From [Borrelia] tanukii (GTDB lineage Bacteria > Spirochaetota > Spirochaetia > Borreliales > Borreliaceae), in assembly GCF_030436345.1 (NCBI RefSeq), contig NZ_CP124038.1, positions 124,001 through 188,000 on the forward strand: a stretch of DNA of 64,000 bases, written 5' to 3'. The position numbers were made by a program, and so were the translations under genes. Below are positions 20,183 to 29,245 of the stretch, piece by piece. The notes under the pieces are model-generated. The model had not been told where the DNA came from. It saw only the letters and a program-made list of their open reading frames with translations, and did no database searches. Position 1 is the stretch's first letter. Every line of letters starts with the position of its first letter.

Positions 20183-21055
20183 AGTCTTATATTTTTCTGG
20201 AACCCACATTTTTACAATTTCTTTATTCTTTTCAACAAATTCAACTGCATTGCGATACTCTTTGCCAGGCTCTTTATCATTTCTATTCATTAAAGGCAAT
20301 ATTAAATCATCATTCCAATAAAAATGATCAAAAACATAATATGCATCAAGATCCTCCTCTTCAAGACCAAGTCTAACAAGAGTGTGCACGCTCTCAATAC
20401 CCCCCATAATTAAATCAGGATCGTCAAGAAACTTAATATCATACCTAGAAAAAGCCCAATGGGGCTTCCACAAAGGAACTAAAATCCACTCATTTCTCTT
20501 TATTGAAGAATCCAAACTTGCAAGCATAACACTCTCGCTTGAAGGAACTAGCTCATACTCTTTACTTAATCCATAATAATCAAGTGCTTGTTCTGTAACA
20601 ATCTGAGTTCCCGCACCAGCATCTATGCCAATCATTTTGTTTTTGAAATTAGAACCCTTACCCTTAAGCTCACTAATACTAGAAATTGGAACATAACTTG
20701 GCACCACAAACCCCTGAATGGTGCCTTCATAATTTGCACCAAGATCAACAAATTTTGTTTTCAGTTTTTCGTAATAAAATTTATCAGCTGTGGGAATCCA
20801 AGAAGATACTGTGCCATCTACTTTGCCAGACGCTAAATATTGATACATTACGGATGTGGTAACTGAAAATATTTCTGCATTGTAACCCATTTTTTCAAAA
20901 ATAACCTTCAATACATTTGTAGCTGCTGTTTCTCCACCCCAATTTACATATCCAATTTTTACCGATTTCAAATTTTTTGAATTCTTACTTTCATCACAAG
21001 ACAAAAAAACAAGAAAAACACAAAATCCAATGAATAATTTACATACAAAATTCAT
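20171..21055 (-). CDS. proX: Glycine betaine/L-proline-type ABC transporter substrate-binding lipoprotein
   Basis: Captures a quaternary-amine osmolyte (glycine betaine, choline or proline type) for the ProVW importer. A signal peptide with lipobox (FLVFLSC) precedes the mature domain, which begins with [18 protein letters not shown], the OpuAC pattern. Trp-rich ligand-site motifs follow ([30 protein letters not shown]). The start ATG 21055 follows GGGGGGAT at normal spacing; the ATG 15 bases upstream overlaps that Shine-Dalgarno. The gene is last in proV-proW-proX and overlaps yidD tail to tail. Confidence 0.93.
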   Translation of the reverse strand: MNFVCKLFIGFCVFLVFLSCDESKNSKNLKSVKIGYVNWGGETAATNVLKVIFEKMGYNAEIFSVTTSVMYQYLASGKVDGTVSSWIPTADKFYYEKLKTKFVDLGANYEGTIQGFVVPSYVPISSISELKGKGSNFKNKMIGIDAGAGTQIVTEQALDYYGLSKEYELVPSSESVMLASLDSSIKRNEWILVPLWKPHWAFSRYDIKFLDDPDLIMGGIESVHTLVRLGLEEEDLDAYYVFDHFYWNDDLILPLMNRNDKEPGKEYRNAVEFVEKNKEIVKMWVPEKYKTLFD

Positions 21056-21070
21056 AAAATATCCCCCCAT

Positions 21071-21970
21071 TTACTTATTATATATTTCTAAAAATCTTTT
21101 AAACTTATTTTCTCGCTTTCCTGCATAATGATCTGTATTTAAATAACTAAATTTAATAAAGATAGACTGCATAATTCTATCTAAAATAATAGCTATAATA
21201 ACAACTGCTAATCCAGATATTAACCCTTCACCAAAATTTAATCTTTCTATAGAGTAAATCACAGTCCTACCCAACCCGGATGATCCAACCATTGCAGCAA
21301 TTACTATCATAGATATCGCCATCATTATTGACTGATTAATACCTTCAATTATACTCTGAAGAGAAAGGGGAAGCTGAACCTGCAAAAGAATACGCAAATT
21401 ACTACTGCCAAAAGACTTGGCCGCTTCTATTACTTCATCTGAAACTTGAACAATTCCCAACCTTGTATATCTAATAACAGGAGGCATAGCAAAAATTATT
21501 GTAGCAAAAATAGCAGAAGCTGTACCCATTCCAAAAAAAGGAATAGCGGGAATCAAATAAATAAATGGGGGCATAGCTTGCATTAAATCTAGAATGGGTT
21601 TTAAAAAAACGTAGAATCTTGGGAAATATCCACCAAAAATACCTATAGGAATTCCCAAAACAACAGAAACAAACACAGAAACAAATATAATAGCGATTGT
21701 ATCCATTGAAGCTTCCCAAAGATTAAAATACAAAATAAAAAAGAATCCGGGCAAAATTAAAAATATTAATCTCTTTTTCAAGAAAACAAAACTCAGTAAG
21801 CATACAATCAAAATAAAAAGAATAGGATTAACAAAAAGAAATAAATTTTTTAAATTTTCATATAAAAAAATTATACTCTTAGAAAAACCTACCCCATCAG
21901 AAATTGAAAAATTATCAACCAAAAAATCAAAAAAATTATCTATTTTTAATATAAAAAAATCTTTACTCAT
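21071..21970 (-). CDS. proW: Glycine betaine/proline-type ABC transporter permease
   Basis: The membrane channel subunit of the importer. Of 299 residues, transmembrane segments are visible at LFLFVNPILFILIVCLLSFVF, LIFLILPGFFFILYFNLW, TIAIIFVSVFVSVVLGIPIG and beyond. The EAA-like cytoplasmic loop (EVIEAAKSFGSSNLRILLQV) contacts ProV. Start ATG 21970 follows AGGA, 6 bases after the proV stop. Its stop is followed closely by the proX Shine-Dalgarno, so the three genes form one transcription unit. Confidence 0.95.
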   Translation of the reverse strand: MSKDFFILKIDNFFDFLVDNFSISDGVGFSKSIIFLYENLKNLFLFVNPILFILIVCLLSFVFLKKRLIFLILPGFFFILYFNLWEASMDTIAIIFVSVFVSVVLGIPIGIFGGYFPRFYVFLKPILDLMQAMPPFIYLIPAIPFFGMGTASAIFATIIFAMPPVIRYTRLGIVQVSDEVIEAAKSFGSSNLRILLQVQLPLSLQSIIEGINQSIMMAISMIVIAAMVGSSGLGRTVIYSIERLNFGEGLISGLAVVIIAIILDRIMQSIFIKFSYLNTDHYAGKRENKFKRFLEIYNK

Positions 21971-21976
21971 AAATTC

Positions 21977-23092
21977 CTATCTTGACAATAAATTTGAAAT
22001 TTCATTTAAATTAATATATCCAACAATATTTCCCTTTTCTTTTATTATTAAATAGTCTTGCTTATTCAAGTATTCAACAATTTTTTTTATTTCGTCATTT
22101 AGCTCTAAATTTAAAGATACAATATTATCATATCTTTTATTAAGAACTTTATCGTATAAACTAAAATTTTCACCTTGATATTTAATAACGACATTTAAAT
22201 CATTATCACTACCAGTTAAATCAAAATCATCTTTTAAAATATCTTTAATTTTTAAAATATTTAAAACAGGCAAATTTTTAATAAAATGAGATATAAAATC
22301 AGTACTAGGATTGGTTAAAATTTCTAAAGGTTTTCCAACTTGAATAATTTTTCCATCTCTCATAAAAGCAATTCTATGTCCTAATTTAAAAGCTTCGATT
22401 AAATCATGAGTAATAAACACAACCGTTTTTTTAAGCTTAGCTACTAACCTCAAAAGTTCTTCCTGCATTTCTCCTTTAATTAATGGATCAAGCGCCGAAA
22501 AAGCTTCATCCATTAAAAGAATATCTGGATTAACCACCAATGCTCTTGCTATTCCAACTCTTTGCTTCATTCCTCCAGAAAGTTCATTAATATACTTATA
22601 TTTTGAATCTTCAAGCCCTACAAGATTTAATACCTCAATAGCACGTTCTTCTCTGATCTTCCTGGGGATATGCTTGACCTCAAGCCCATAAGTAACGTTT
22701 CTCAATACATTCATATGGGGAAAAAGTCCAAAGTTTTGAAAAACCATTGCAAATTTATCTTTTCTTAAATTAGAAAGATCTTTTCGATTTATAGCATTCA
22801 TTTCCATGTTATTTACCAAAATAGATCCTGAATCTATTTTGTAAATACCATTTAAGCATCTGACCAAAGTAGACTTGCCACAGCCTGACATACCCATAAT
22901 AACTAAAATTTCATTTTCATAAACATTAAGATTAATATTGGCATTTGCAATAAAAATAGAAGATTCTTTGTAAATTTGCATTCTATCTTTGCCGTTTTCA
23001 TAGTCTTTTATAGCTTGACTTATCTGCTTTTTGTCAACATAATAAGAAAATACTTTATAACAATCTTTAATTTTAACAGCAACCCTACTCAA
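21977..23092 (-). CDS. proV: Glycine betaine/proline-type ABC transporter ATPase
   Basis: The nucleotide-binding subunit driving osmolyte uptake. The 371 residues show Walker A GMSGCGKST, the Q-loop VFQNFGLFPHMNVLRN, signature LSGGMKQRVGIARAL, and Walker B ILLMDEAFSALDP. The C-terminus (about 330-370) resembles one CBS motif (KQDYLIIKEKGNIVGYINLN); such domains sense ionic strength in OpuA-type transporters, although a full pair is not evident. Translation appears to begin at TTG 23092, preceded by GAGGAG at 7 bases. Two TATAAT hexamers lie upstream at 23116-23121 and 23136-23141 (minus strand). Confidence 0.95.
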   Translation of the reverse strand: MSRVAVKIKDCYKVFSYYVDKKQISQAIKDYENGKDRMQIYKESSIFIANANINLNVYENEILVIMGMSGCGKSTLVRCLNGIYKIDSGSILVNNMEMNAINRKDLSNLRKDKFAMVFQNFGLFPHMNVLRNVTYGLEVKHIPRKIREERAIEVLNLVGLEDSKYKYINELSGGMKQRVGIARALVVNPDILLMDEAFSALDPLIKGEMQEELLRLVAKLKKTVVFITHDLIEAFKLGHRIAFMRDGKIIQVGKPLEILTNPSTDFISHFIKNLPVLNILKIKDILKDDFDLTGSDNDLNVVIKYQGENFSLYDKVLNKRYDNIVSLNLELNDEIKKIVEYLNKQDYLIIKEKGNIVGYINLNEISNLLSR

Positions 23093-23184
23093 AGCAAACT
23101 CCTCAATAAGCCTGCATTATACTTTATAACACATTATTATAAATTATACTAAAATTATTAAATTTTGCCGATCTGAAATAAAAA

Positions 23185-23214
23185 ACCAAAAGATCCTTTA
23201 AGGGATCTTTTGGT
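23185..23214 (-). terminator. Rho-independent terminator of flaB
   Basis: The 12-base arms ACCAAAAGATCC (23185-23196) and GGATCTTTTGGT (23203-23214) pair perfectly around a 6-base loop. On the minus strand the stem is followed by TTTTTATTT. This is the best intrinsic terminator in the window. It lies 29 bases after the flaB stop, as expected for a very strongly expressed flagellin gene. Confidence 0.88.
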
Positions 23215-23242
23215 AATAACTTATACTAATTAACTTAAAATT

Positions 23243-24253
23243 TTATCTAAGCAATGACAAAACATTCTGAGGAACTTGATTAGCTTGCGCAATCATTGCC
23301 ATTGCAGATTGTGTTAAAATACTATTAGTTGTAGCAGCTACAACCTCATCTGTCATTGTAGCATCTTTTATTTGAGCATAAGATGCTTTAAGATTTTCAA
23401 TAGCATACTCAGTACTATTCTTTATAGATTCAAGTCTATTTTGGAAAGCACCCAAATTTGCTCTTTGATCACTTACCATTCTAATAGCATTTTCTATTTT
23501 AGCAAGTGATGTATTAGCATCAACTGTGGTTGTAACATTAACAGGAGAATTAACTCCGCCTTGAGAAGGTGCTGTAGCAGGTGCTGGCTGTTGAGCTCCT
23601 TCTTGTTGAGCACCTTCTTGAACAGGTGCAGCCTGAGCAGTTTGAGCTCCCTCACCAGAAAATAGATTTGCAACATTAGCTGCATAAATATTTACAGCAA
23701 TCGCTTCATCTTGATTTGCGCCCACGTGAACTCTTAAGGTCCAAGAAGCTTGAGATCCTGAAAGTGATGCTGGTGTGTTAATTTTTGCAGGTTGCATTCC
23801 AAGCTCTTCAGCTGTTTTTACATTTTGAGCAGCAGATTTGTTTGACAACATGTGCATTTGGTTATATTGAGCTTGATCAGCAATTCTATTAATTTCGTCT
23901 GTAAGTTGCTCTATTTCAATTTGTATAGAACCTCTGTCTGAATCTGAATATGTGCCGTTACCTGATTGAACCGCTAATTCTTTCATTCTTACTAAAACTT
24001 TTTCTACTTCATTCAAATTACCTTCTGTTGTCTGAATAAAATTGATAGCTTTTGAAGTGTTTCTAGAAGCTTGTGATAAACCTCTTATTTGAGCATTAAT
24101 TTTACCAGAAACCCCCATTCCAGCAGCATCATCAGAAGCTCGATTAATTCTGTACCCACTAGAAAGCTTCTCTTGAGTTTTACTAAGATTAGCAGCATTA
24201 ATAGCATTATTTCTTGAAGCATTAATAGCTGATGTATTATGATTTATAATCAT
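23243..24253 (-). CDS. flaB: Flagellin FlaB, major periplasmic flagellar filament protein
   Basis: Forms the core of the periplasmic flagella, which give spirochaetes both motility and cell shape. The 336 residues have the conserved flagellin D0/D1 ends (MIINHNTSAINASRNNAI at the start, MAMIAQANQVPQNVLSLLR at the end). In place of a surface domain there is a short central segment with an Ala/Pro/Gln-rich linker at about 200-245, including a tandem QEGAQ repeat at 212-221. The start ATG 24253 has GGAGGA about 7 bases upstream, held in the loop of a hairpin. Monocistronic by appearance, with its own promoter and terminator. Confidence 0.99.
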   Translation of the reverse strand: MIINHNTSAINASRNNAINAANLSKTQEKLSSGYRINRASDDAAGMGVSGKINAQIRGLSQASRNTSKAINFIQTTEGNLNEVEKVLVRMKELAVQSGNGTYSDSDRGSIQIEIEQLTDEINRIADQAQYNQMHMLSNKSAAQNVKTAEELGMQPAKINTPASLSGSQASWTLRVHVGANQDEAIAVNIYAANVANLFSGEGAQTAQAAPVQEGAQQEGAQQPAPATAPSQGGVNSPVNVTTTVDANTSLAKIENAIRMVSDQRANLGAFQNRLESIKNSTEYAIENLKASYAQIKDATMTDEVVAATTNSILTQSAMAMIAQANQVPQNVLSLLR

Positions 24254-24254
24254 A

Positions 24255-24272
24255 TATCATTCCTCCATGATA
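24255..24272 (-). promoter_or_regulatory. flaB leader hairpin 2: Shine-Dalgarno in the loop (CsrA-type site)
   Basis: On the minus strand TATCAT and ATGATA form a perfect 6-base stem around GGAGGA, which is the flaB Shine-Dalgarno. A GGA in a hairpin loop over the ribosome-binding site is the hallmark of CsrA-repressed messages. CsrA of B. burgdorferi is reported to repress FlaB by binding its leader, and csrA is at 62509-62754 in this window. Confidence 0.78.
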
Positions 24273-24292
24273 AAGTTTAATTATTTATTTTT

Positions 24293-24308
24293 GGCAAATC
24301 CTTTTGCC
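24293..24308 (-). promoter_or_regulatory. flaB leader hairpin 1: AGGA loop (CsrA-type site)
   Basis: On the minus strand GGCAAA and TTTGCC pair perfectly around the tetraloop AGGA. This is a near-ideal CsrA-binding hairpin located 20 bases upstream of the second one. Two sites at such spacing suit the two RNA-binding faces of a CsrA dimer. Confidence 0.75.
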
Positions 24309-24316
24309 TTTTAAAA

Positions 24317-24322
24317 AGAATA
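24317..24322 (-). promoter_or_regulatory. Candidate -10 (TATTCT) of flaB
   Basis: TATTCT on the minus strand, preceded by TGTGC and a long T-rich spacer, would start the transcript just before the first leader hairpin. The -35 is not distinct in the T-rich tract upstream. Flagellar genes of B. burgdorferi are known to use the housekeeping sigma-70, which agrees with a sigma-70-like -10 here. Confidence 0.5.
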
Positions 24323-24378
24323 GCACAAAAAATTAAAAAAAAGAAACACAGAGAACAATAGCATTAAAATAATTGTTA

Positions 24379-26376
24379 TTACCTATTTCTTTGATTAAAA
24401 TCAAAAGCCCTTAATGTATTTTCCTGATCTTTCATTCGCTTAACGGTAAAATCTAAAGTATTAAGCTCGCCTTCTACTTTTCTCTCTCTATCGTCGTACT
24501 TTTTTTTATAATCTTCGACTTTATTTTTTTGATTAACAATTTTTAAGTCATAATTTTTTATTTTATTATAAATAACTCCTCCAGAAGTCACAAGAGGCGA
24601 CAAGCAATCTCCTAGCATTTTGGCAATCCCATTATCATATACTCTGTCACCATTAAGGTCAAATAAAAAAAGTTCTCTAACATTATCGATGTTATTGCGA
24701 ATTGATTCATCAAACTTTTTCTCATCAAGTCTCAAATATCTAGAAAGCCCACCAGAAGAAGAAATAGAGTTGGTAAACACTCCCATCTGATTAATTATTG
24801 AAAAATTAGGATCACTAGTAACATAGGGTTTAAAAATTATTGATTCTAATCTAGATTTAAGATTTTTTAATAAAAATTCAGACCTTAGAACGCCTAAGTT
24901 TTTATAAGCCTCTTCTTTTTGAGACTCACTAAGATAAGTCAGCTCTTCAACTATATTAGACTTTTGATTACCAAATTGATCTTCATTGGAACTTACAATG
25001 TTAATCTCAGCAAGAACTTCATTATAAGCGCCAATAAAATCCAAAAGAACTCTCTTAATCCCCTCATAATCAGGCTCAATTTTAGCCTCAACCATATCAC
25101 TTGAAGCCTTTTTTAGACTTAATGTTACATTCGGAACTAAATCATTAATAACATTTGAATCTCTCTCAACATCTACTCCATCAAATTTAATTTTTGCATT
25201 CTCAGCAAAACTTTTAGCATTTATTGGCAAATGGCCGTCTCTATTTTTTGGATCAAAAACTTCGACATTACTAATCACAACTACCTTATTATTTGCTTTA
25301 TTTTCAATATTTATTTCTTCTAGATTAGAAAGAGCTCCAACATCAAGTTCAATTTCTTCAAAGTTATTCGAAATATTTATTGAAGGAAGCTCCAAAGAAC
25401 CTTCCTTGCTAGATATTTTAACCATATTCATTTGAATATATTTTTTTTCCAAAGAAGTTTTTAAATCAGATCCAAGATCAACTACACTATCTTCACTGTC
25501 AACTTTTGCATCCTTAAATGTAGCTTCTCCGGGATTAAAAATAATCTTACTATCAGGCTCTTCTAAGCCTGTATCAAAATACTTAACTTCAAATTTAATT
25601 TTACTCCTAGATGTAATTTCAATATCTTCAGGAATTTCAATCGATATCTCTGAAAGCGGATTTAAAACAAGACTATCATTTTCAAAAGCAAGTCTATTAT
25701 TACTACTAGATTGATTTGCAGCAATATCTGAAAGAGTGGGACTAAAATTGGTTTTCAGCTCGCTTAAAATGCCAATCTGCTTAGCAAAAGACAACCCTTC
25801 CCCTTTGATAACAAGTTTGTTCTCTTTGCCTTCCTTCAAGGATTCTAAAATAAAACGACTATTCCCATTTTTATCACTTTTTACTATTTTTGCAGACAAA
25901 AAGCCCTTTCCCTTATTATTAATATCCCTCACAAGCAAATCAATGTTACCATTACTTTTTACATTAATTTCTTTCTTGCCAACTAAAAATATATAATCAC
26001 CCTCTGGAATTGTAACTTTTTTAGGATCAAAGTTTGAAGACAAAAATACATCAGCTGAAGCTATTTGATCAACAATTAATTTGTGAGTCTCATTCTTAGA
26101 TCCATACCTAGTAGACAAGGTTAAAATTTCGCTATTACTAGAATTTCCTGACATTAGATTAAAAGGACTATTAAGTGATGTGATTTCTTTTGCAAGAGAA
26201 TTTAAAGTAGAAATTTTCCTATTAATTGACTGCCAAGCATTTTTCTCTTGCTCTAAAGATTCAAGTTTCTTAAAAGAAGAATCAATTTTGGCTTTATCAG
26301 GCTTTAAAATGGATTCACGGATTTCTTTAGTATTATATTTGCTCTCAAGTCCAGGAACAAAAAATCCTGATGCCAT
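24379..26376 (-). CDS. fliD: Flagellar filament cap / hook-associated protein 2, FliD
   Basis: Caps the growing filament and promotes flagellin assembly. The 665-residue protein begins MASGFFVPGLESKYNTKEIR. I chose ATG 26376 because GGAGGG precedes it; a TTG 15 bases upstream overlaps this Shine-Dalgarno. The N-terminal FliD domain contains LEQEKNAWQSINRKISTLN, and the C-terminal domain includes VERDSNVINDLVPNVTLSLK and a coiled-coil end (KNKVEDYKKKYDDRERKVEG). It lies upstream of flaB in the same direction, with 125 bases between them. Confidence 0.95.
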   Translation of the reverse strand: MASGFFVPGLESKYNTKEIRESILKPDKAKIDSSFKKLESLEQEKNAWQSINRKISTLNSLAKEITSLNSPFNLMSGNSSNSEILTLSTRYGSKNETHKLIVDQIASADVFLSSNFDPKKVTIPEGDYIFLVGKKEINVKSNGNIDLLVRDINNKGKGFLSAKIVKSDKNGNSRFILESLKEGKENKLVIKGEGLSFAKQIGILSELKTNFSPTLSDIAANQSSSNNRLAFENDSLVLNPLSEISIEIPEDIEITSRSKIKFEVKYFDTGLEEPDSKIIFNPGEATFKDAKVDSEDSVVDLGSDLKTSLEKKYIQMNMVKISSKEGSLELPSINISNNFEEIELDVGALSNLEEINIENKANNKVVVISNVEVFDPKNRDGHLPINAKSFAENAKIKFDGVDVERDSNVINDLVPNVTLSLKKASSDMVEAKIEPDYEGIKRVLLDFIGAYNEVLAEINIVSSNEDQFGNQKSNIVEELTYLSESQKEEAYKNLGVLRSEFLLKNLKSRLESIIFKPYVTSDPNFSIINQMGVFTNSISSSGGLSRYLRLDEKKFDESIRNNIDNVRELFLFDLNGDRVYDNGIAKMLGDCLSPLVTSGGVIYNKIKNYDLKIVNQKNKVEDYKKKYDDRERKVEGELNTLDFTVKRMKDQENTLRAFDFNQRNR

Positions 26377-26541
26377 AATAATGCCCTCCAAAGCATATTA
26401 TATCATTAATAAAATTGAAAATAAAATATAATAAATTTAAAAACATAAACTTTAAAGCATTCAAACCCTTTAAAATAAAAATTTAAAAAGCAAAATATTT
26501 AAAAAAGATTAATGTTTATAGTAAAATAAATTAAAAGGAAC

Positions 26542-27753
26542 ATGAAAATGCCAAATTTTTGCTTATTCAACTCAAAATCCGTTTTAACTGGAAATGACAA
26601 ACTAGATAATTCAGCAGTCCTAATTAAAGATAATAAGATTTTTGACATTGTAACATCTGACAGACTTAAAAAAATGGATCTGAAAGAATACCAAATGATT
26701 GACACAAAAGGCAATTATATAACTCCTGGACTTTACGACAATCATATTCATGGATTTCACGGTTATGGTACAGATCAGTGTTCAACAGAATCAATACTTA
26801 AAATGTCAGAACATTTAGCACAATACGGTGTAGTTGGATTTTTACCAACTCTTTATCCAAGACCAATAGATGAAATGATTCAAACAATAAAAGCTTGCAC
26901 AGCAGCAATTGGAAAAGAAAAGGGAGCTAAAATTTTAGGGCTTCACCTTGAAGGGCCATTTTTTTCTCCCGAAAAAAGAGGAGCACACCCTGTTTCTTAT
27001 CTTCACGAACCTAGTATTAAAGTTATGCAAAAACTAATAGACGCAGCTGGGGGAGTATTTGCAGGATCAAATGGCAAAAAAAAAACACACATAAGTACAA
27101 TGACTGTTGCTCCTGAGCTTAAAGGCATGAGAGAGCTTGCAATATTTTGCCTTGAAAACAATATAAACCTTCAAGCGGGACACACAAACGCAAAATATGA
27201 AAATATGATAGAAGGATTTCAAGTTGGAATACTTCATACAACCCATTTTTTCAACGCAATGTCAAAACTTGACCACAGAAATCCAAATGCAATAGGGGCA
27301 GTATTAATTCACGGTGATGTTTCTTGTGAAATTATTGCGGATGGCCATCATATACATCCAAAATTAGTTTTAATGATTAGGAAGCTTAAGGATATAAGTA
27401 AAATAGTACTTGTAACTGATGGACTTACTCCAAATTTTCAAACTTCTGGAAAACTAATTGCAAACGGAGATGAAGTTTATATTGCAGAAGATGGATTATT
27501 CCACAGCGTAAAAAGCAATACAATAGCTGGATCAACACTCACAATGATACAAGGTCTTAAAAATTTAGTAGAATTCGGCTACAGTTTAAGTGATGCTGTT
27601 CAAGCAAGCTCCTATAATCCAACAAGAATTCTCAATATTGATAACAAGGGGTTAATATGTCATGGATATGATGCAAACATCAATGTCTTAGATAAAGATT
27701 TTAACCTAAAGTTAACAATGATAGAATCTGAAATAATTTTTAACAATCTCTAA
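26542..27753 (+). CDS. nagA: N-acetylglucosamine-6-phosphate deacetylase
   Basis: Removes the acetyl group from GlcNAc-6-phosphate, the first cytoplasmic step in using GlcNAc or chitobiose, which Borrelia takes from tick and host and needs for its wall. In 403 residues the metal site motifs are seen: [16 protein letters not shown] (HxH), [15 protein letters not shown] (metal Glu), [24 protein letters not shown] and LVTDGLTP (catalytic Asp). ATG 26542 is preceded by AAAGGA. nagB follows after 26 bases. A weak -10-like TATAGT is at 26517-26522. Confidence 0.96.
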   Translation: MKMPNFCLFNSKSVLTGNDKLDNSAVLIKDNKIFDIVTSDRLKKMDLKEYQMIDTKGNYITPGLYDNHIHGFHGYGTDQCSTESILKMSEHLAQYGVVGFLPTLYPRPIDEMIQTIKACTAAIGKEKGAKILGLHLEGPFFSPEKRGAHPVSYLHEPSIKVMQKLIDAAGGVFAGSNGKKKTHISTMTVAPELKGMRELAIFCLENNINLQAGHTNAKYENMIEGFQVGILHTTHFFNAMSKLDHRNPNAIGAVLIHGDVSCEIIADGHHIHPKLVLMIRKLKDISKIVLVTDGLTPNFQTSGKLIANGDEVYIAEDGLFHSVKSNTIAGSTLTMIQGLKNLVEFGYSLSDAVQASSYNPTRILNIDNKGLICHGYDANINVLDKDFNLKLTMIESEIIFNNL

Positions 27754-27779
27754 CTTTAAACCATTTTAAGGAGATCGCA

Positions 27780-28586
27780 ATGAGACTAATAATCAGACCT
27801 ACATATGAAGACATATCAAAGTGGGCAGCCAATCATGTAGCGCAAAAAATTAAAGAATTTTCTCCAACAAAAGAAAAGCCGTTTATCCTTGGACTTCCAA
27901 CAGGTAGCTCCCCAATCGGTATGTACAAAAATTTAATTGAATTAAACCAAAATGAAAAAATTTCATTTCAAAATGTCATAACTTTTAACATGGATGAATA
28001 CATAGGAATTGAAAAAAACCATCCTGAAAGTTACCATTCATTTATGTGGAAAAATTTTTTTTCTCACATTGATATTAAAAAAGAAAACATAAATATACTA
28101 AATGGAAATGCTTTAAATCTCAAAAAAGAATGCGAAGAGTATGAAAAAAAAATCAAATCTTTAGGAGGAATCATGCTTTTTGTAGGTGGAATCGGACCTG
28201 ATGGTCACATTGCTTTTAACGAACCAGGCTCCTCTTTAACATCAAGAACAAGAATTAAAACTTTAACCCAAGATACAATCATTGCTAATTCAAGATTTTT
28301 TGAAGGGAATGTGGAAAAAGTTCCCAAAAGTGCACTAACTGTTGGAATTGGAACAATTATGGATTCACAAGAAATTTTAATAATAGTAAATGGGCATAAC
28401 AAAGCAAGAGCATTAAAGCATGCTATTGAAAAAGGTATTAATCATATGTGGACAATTAGCGCGCTTCAATTGCACAAAAACGCAATCATAGTATCTGATA
28501 AAAATGCAACTTATGAATTAAAAGTTGGAACAGTAGAATACTTTAACGACATAGAAAGAGAAAACTTTAACAATGACTTAAAATAA
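27780..28586 (+). CDS. nagB: Glucosamine-6-phosphate deaminase
   Basis: Converts glucosamine-6-phosphate to fructose-6-phosphate plus ammonia, feeding glycolysis. The 268 residues carry the phosphate-binding [16 protein letters not shown], the NMDEYIG motif (catalytic Asp) and [17 protein letters not shown] (catalytic His and Glu). The length equals that of E. coli NagB. AAGGAG lies 7 bases before ATG. It forms an operon with nagA and is convergent with the superoxide dismutase gene. Confidence 0.97.
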   Translation: MRLIIRPTYEDISKWAANHVAQKIKEFSPTKEKPFILGLPTGSSPIGMYKNLIELNQNEKISFQNVITFNMDEYIGIEKNHPESYHSFMWKNFFSHIDIKKENINILNGNALNLKKECEEYEKKIKSLGGIMLFVGGIGPDGHIAFNEPGSSLTSRTRIKTLTQDTIIANSRFFEGNVEKVPKSALTVGIGTIMDSQEILIIVNGHNKARALKHAIEKGINHMWTISALQLHKNAIIVSDKNATYELKVGTVEYFNDIERENFNNDLK

Positions 28587-28616
28587 ATTACTTAACATTT
28601 TAGAATAAAATAAAAA

Positions 28617-29228
28617 CTAATTATTAGATTCATTATAAATTTTTGAAACTTCTTCCCAATTCAAAGCCTTTAAAAAAGCATCGACATATTCAATTCTTCT
28701 ATTTTGATATTTAAGATAATAGGCATGCTCCCAGACATCAATGCCCAAAACTGGTTTATAAGACATCATTATAGGACTATCTTGATTAGGCATTGAAATC
28801 ACTTTAAGCCCACCATCAGGACACAACACTAACCATGCCCAACCACTTCCAAAAATTTTCATCGCAGTATCTTTCAAGCTAGACTTAAGAACATCTAAGC
28901 TTCCAAAAGTTGTATTAACATCATTTTCAAACCTTTCCAAAAGATTACTCTTGTTTCCTGGTTTTAAAGTTCTAAAATATAAAGTATGATTCGAATAACC
29001 CCCAGCATTATTTTTTATTAAAGTTTGAAACTCCTCTGGAAAATCATGAATATTTTTTAATATGTATGACACGTCTTCTAAATGACTTTTTCCCATTTTT
29101 TCCAAAATAGAATTCAAATTCATTACAAACCCATTATGGTGCTTGCTATGATGAATTTCCATAGTTTTAGCATCAATATAAGGCTCAACAGCATCATAAT
29201 TATAACCAAGTTCTGGCAATTTAAACAT
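28617..29228 (-). CDS. sodA: Superoxide dismutase (Mn/Fe family)
   Basis: Dismutates superoxide to peroxide and oxygen. Metal ligands are visible at His27, His81, Asp164 and His168 (in [12 protein letters not shown]). The motif [14 protein letters not shown] precedes them. The 203-residue length is typical. Borrelia uses manganese rather than iron, and the residues cannot by themselves prove the metal. The start has a strong GGAGGAGG. It lies 17 bases downstream of secA on the same strand, so they may be co-transcribed. Confidence 0.96.
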   Translation of the reverse strand: MFKLPELGYNYDAVEPYIDAKTMEIHHSKHHNGFVMNLNSILEKMGKSHLEDVSYILKNIHDFPEEFQTLIKNNAGGYSNHTLYFRTLKPGNKSNLLERFENDVNTTFGSLDVLKSSLKDTAMKIFGSGWAWLVLCPDGGLKVISMPNQDSPIMMSYKPVLGIDVWEHAYYLKYQNRRIEYVDAFLKALNWEEVSKIYNESNN

Positions 29229-29245
29229 AAAAACCTCCTCCGGTT

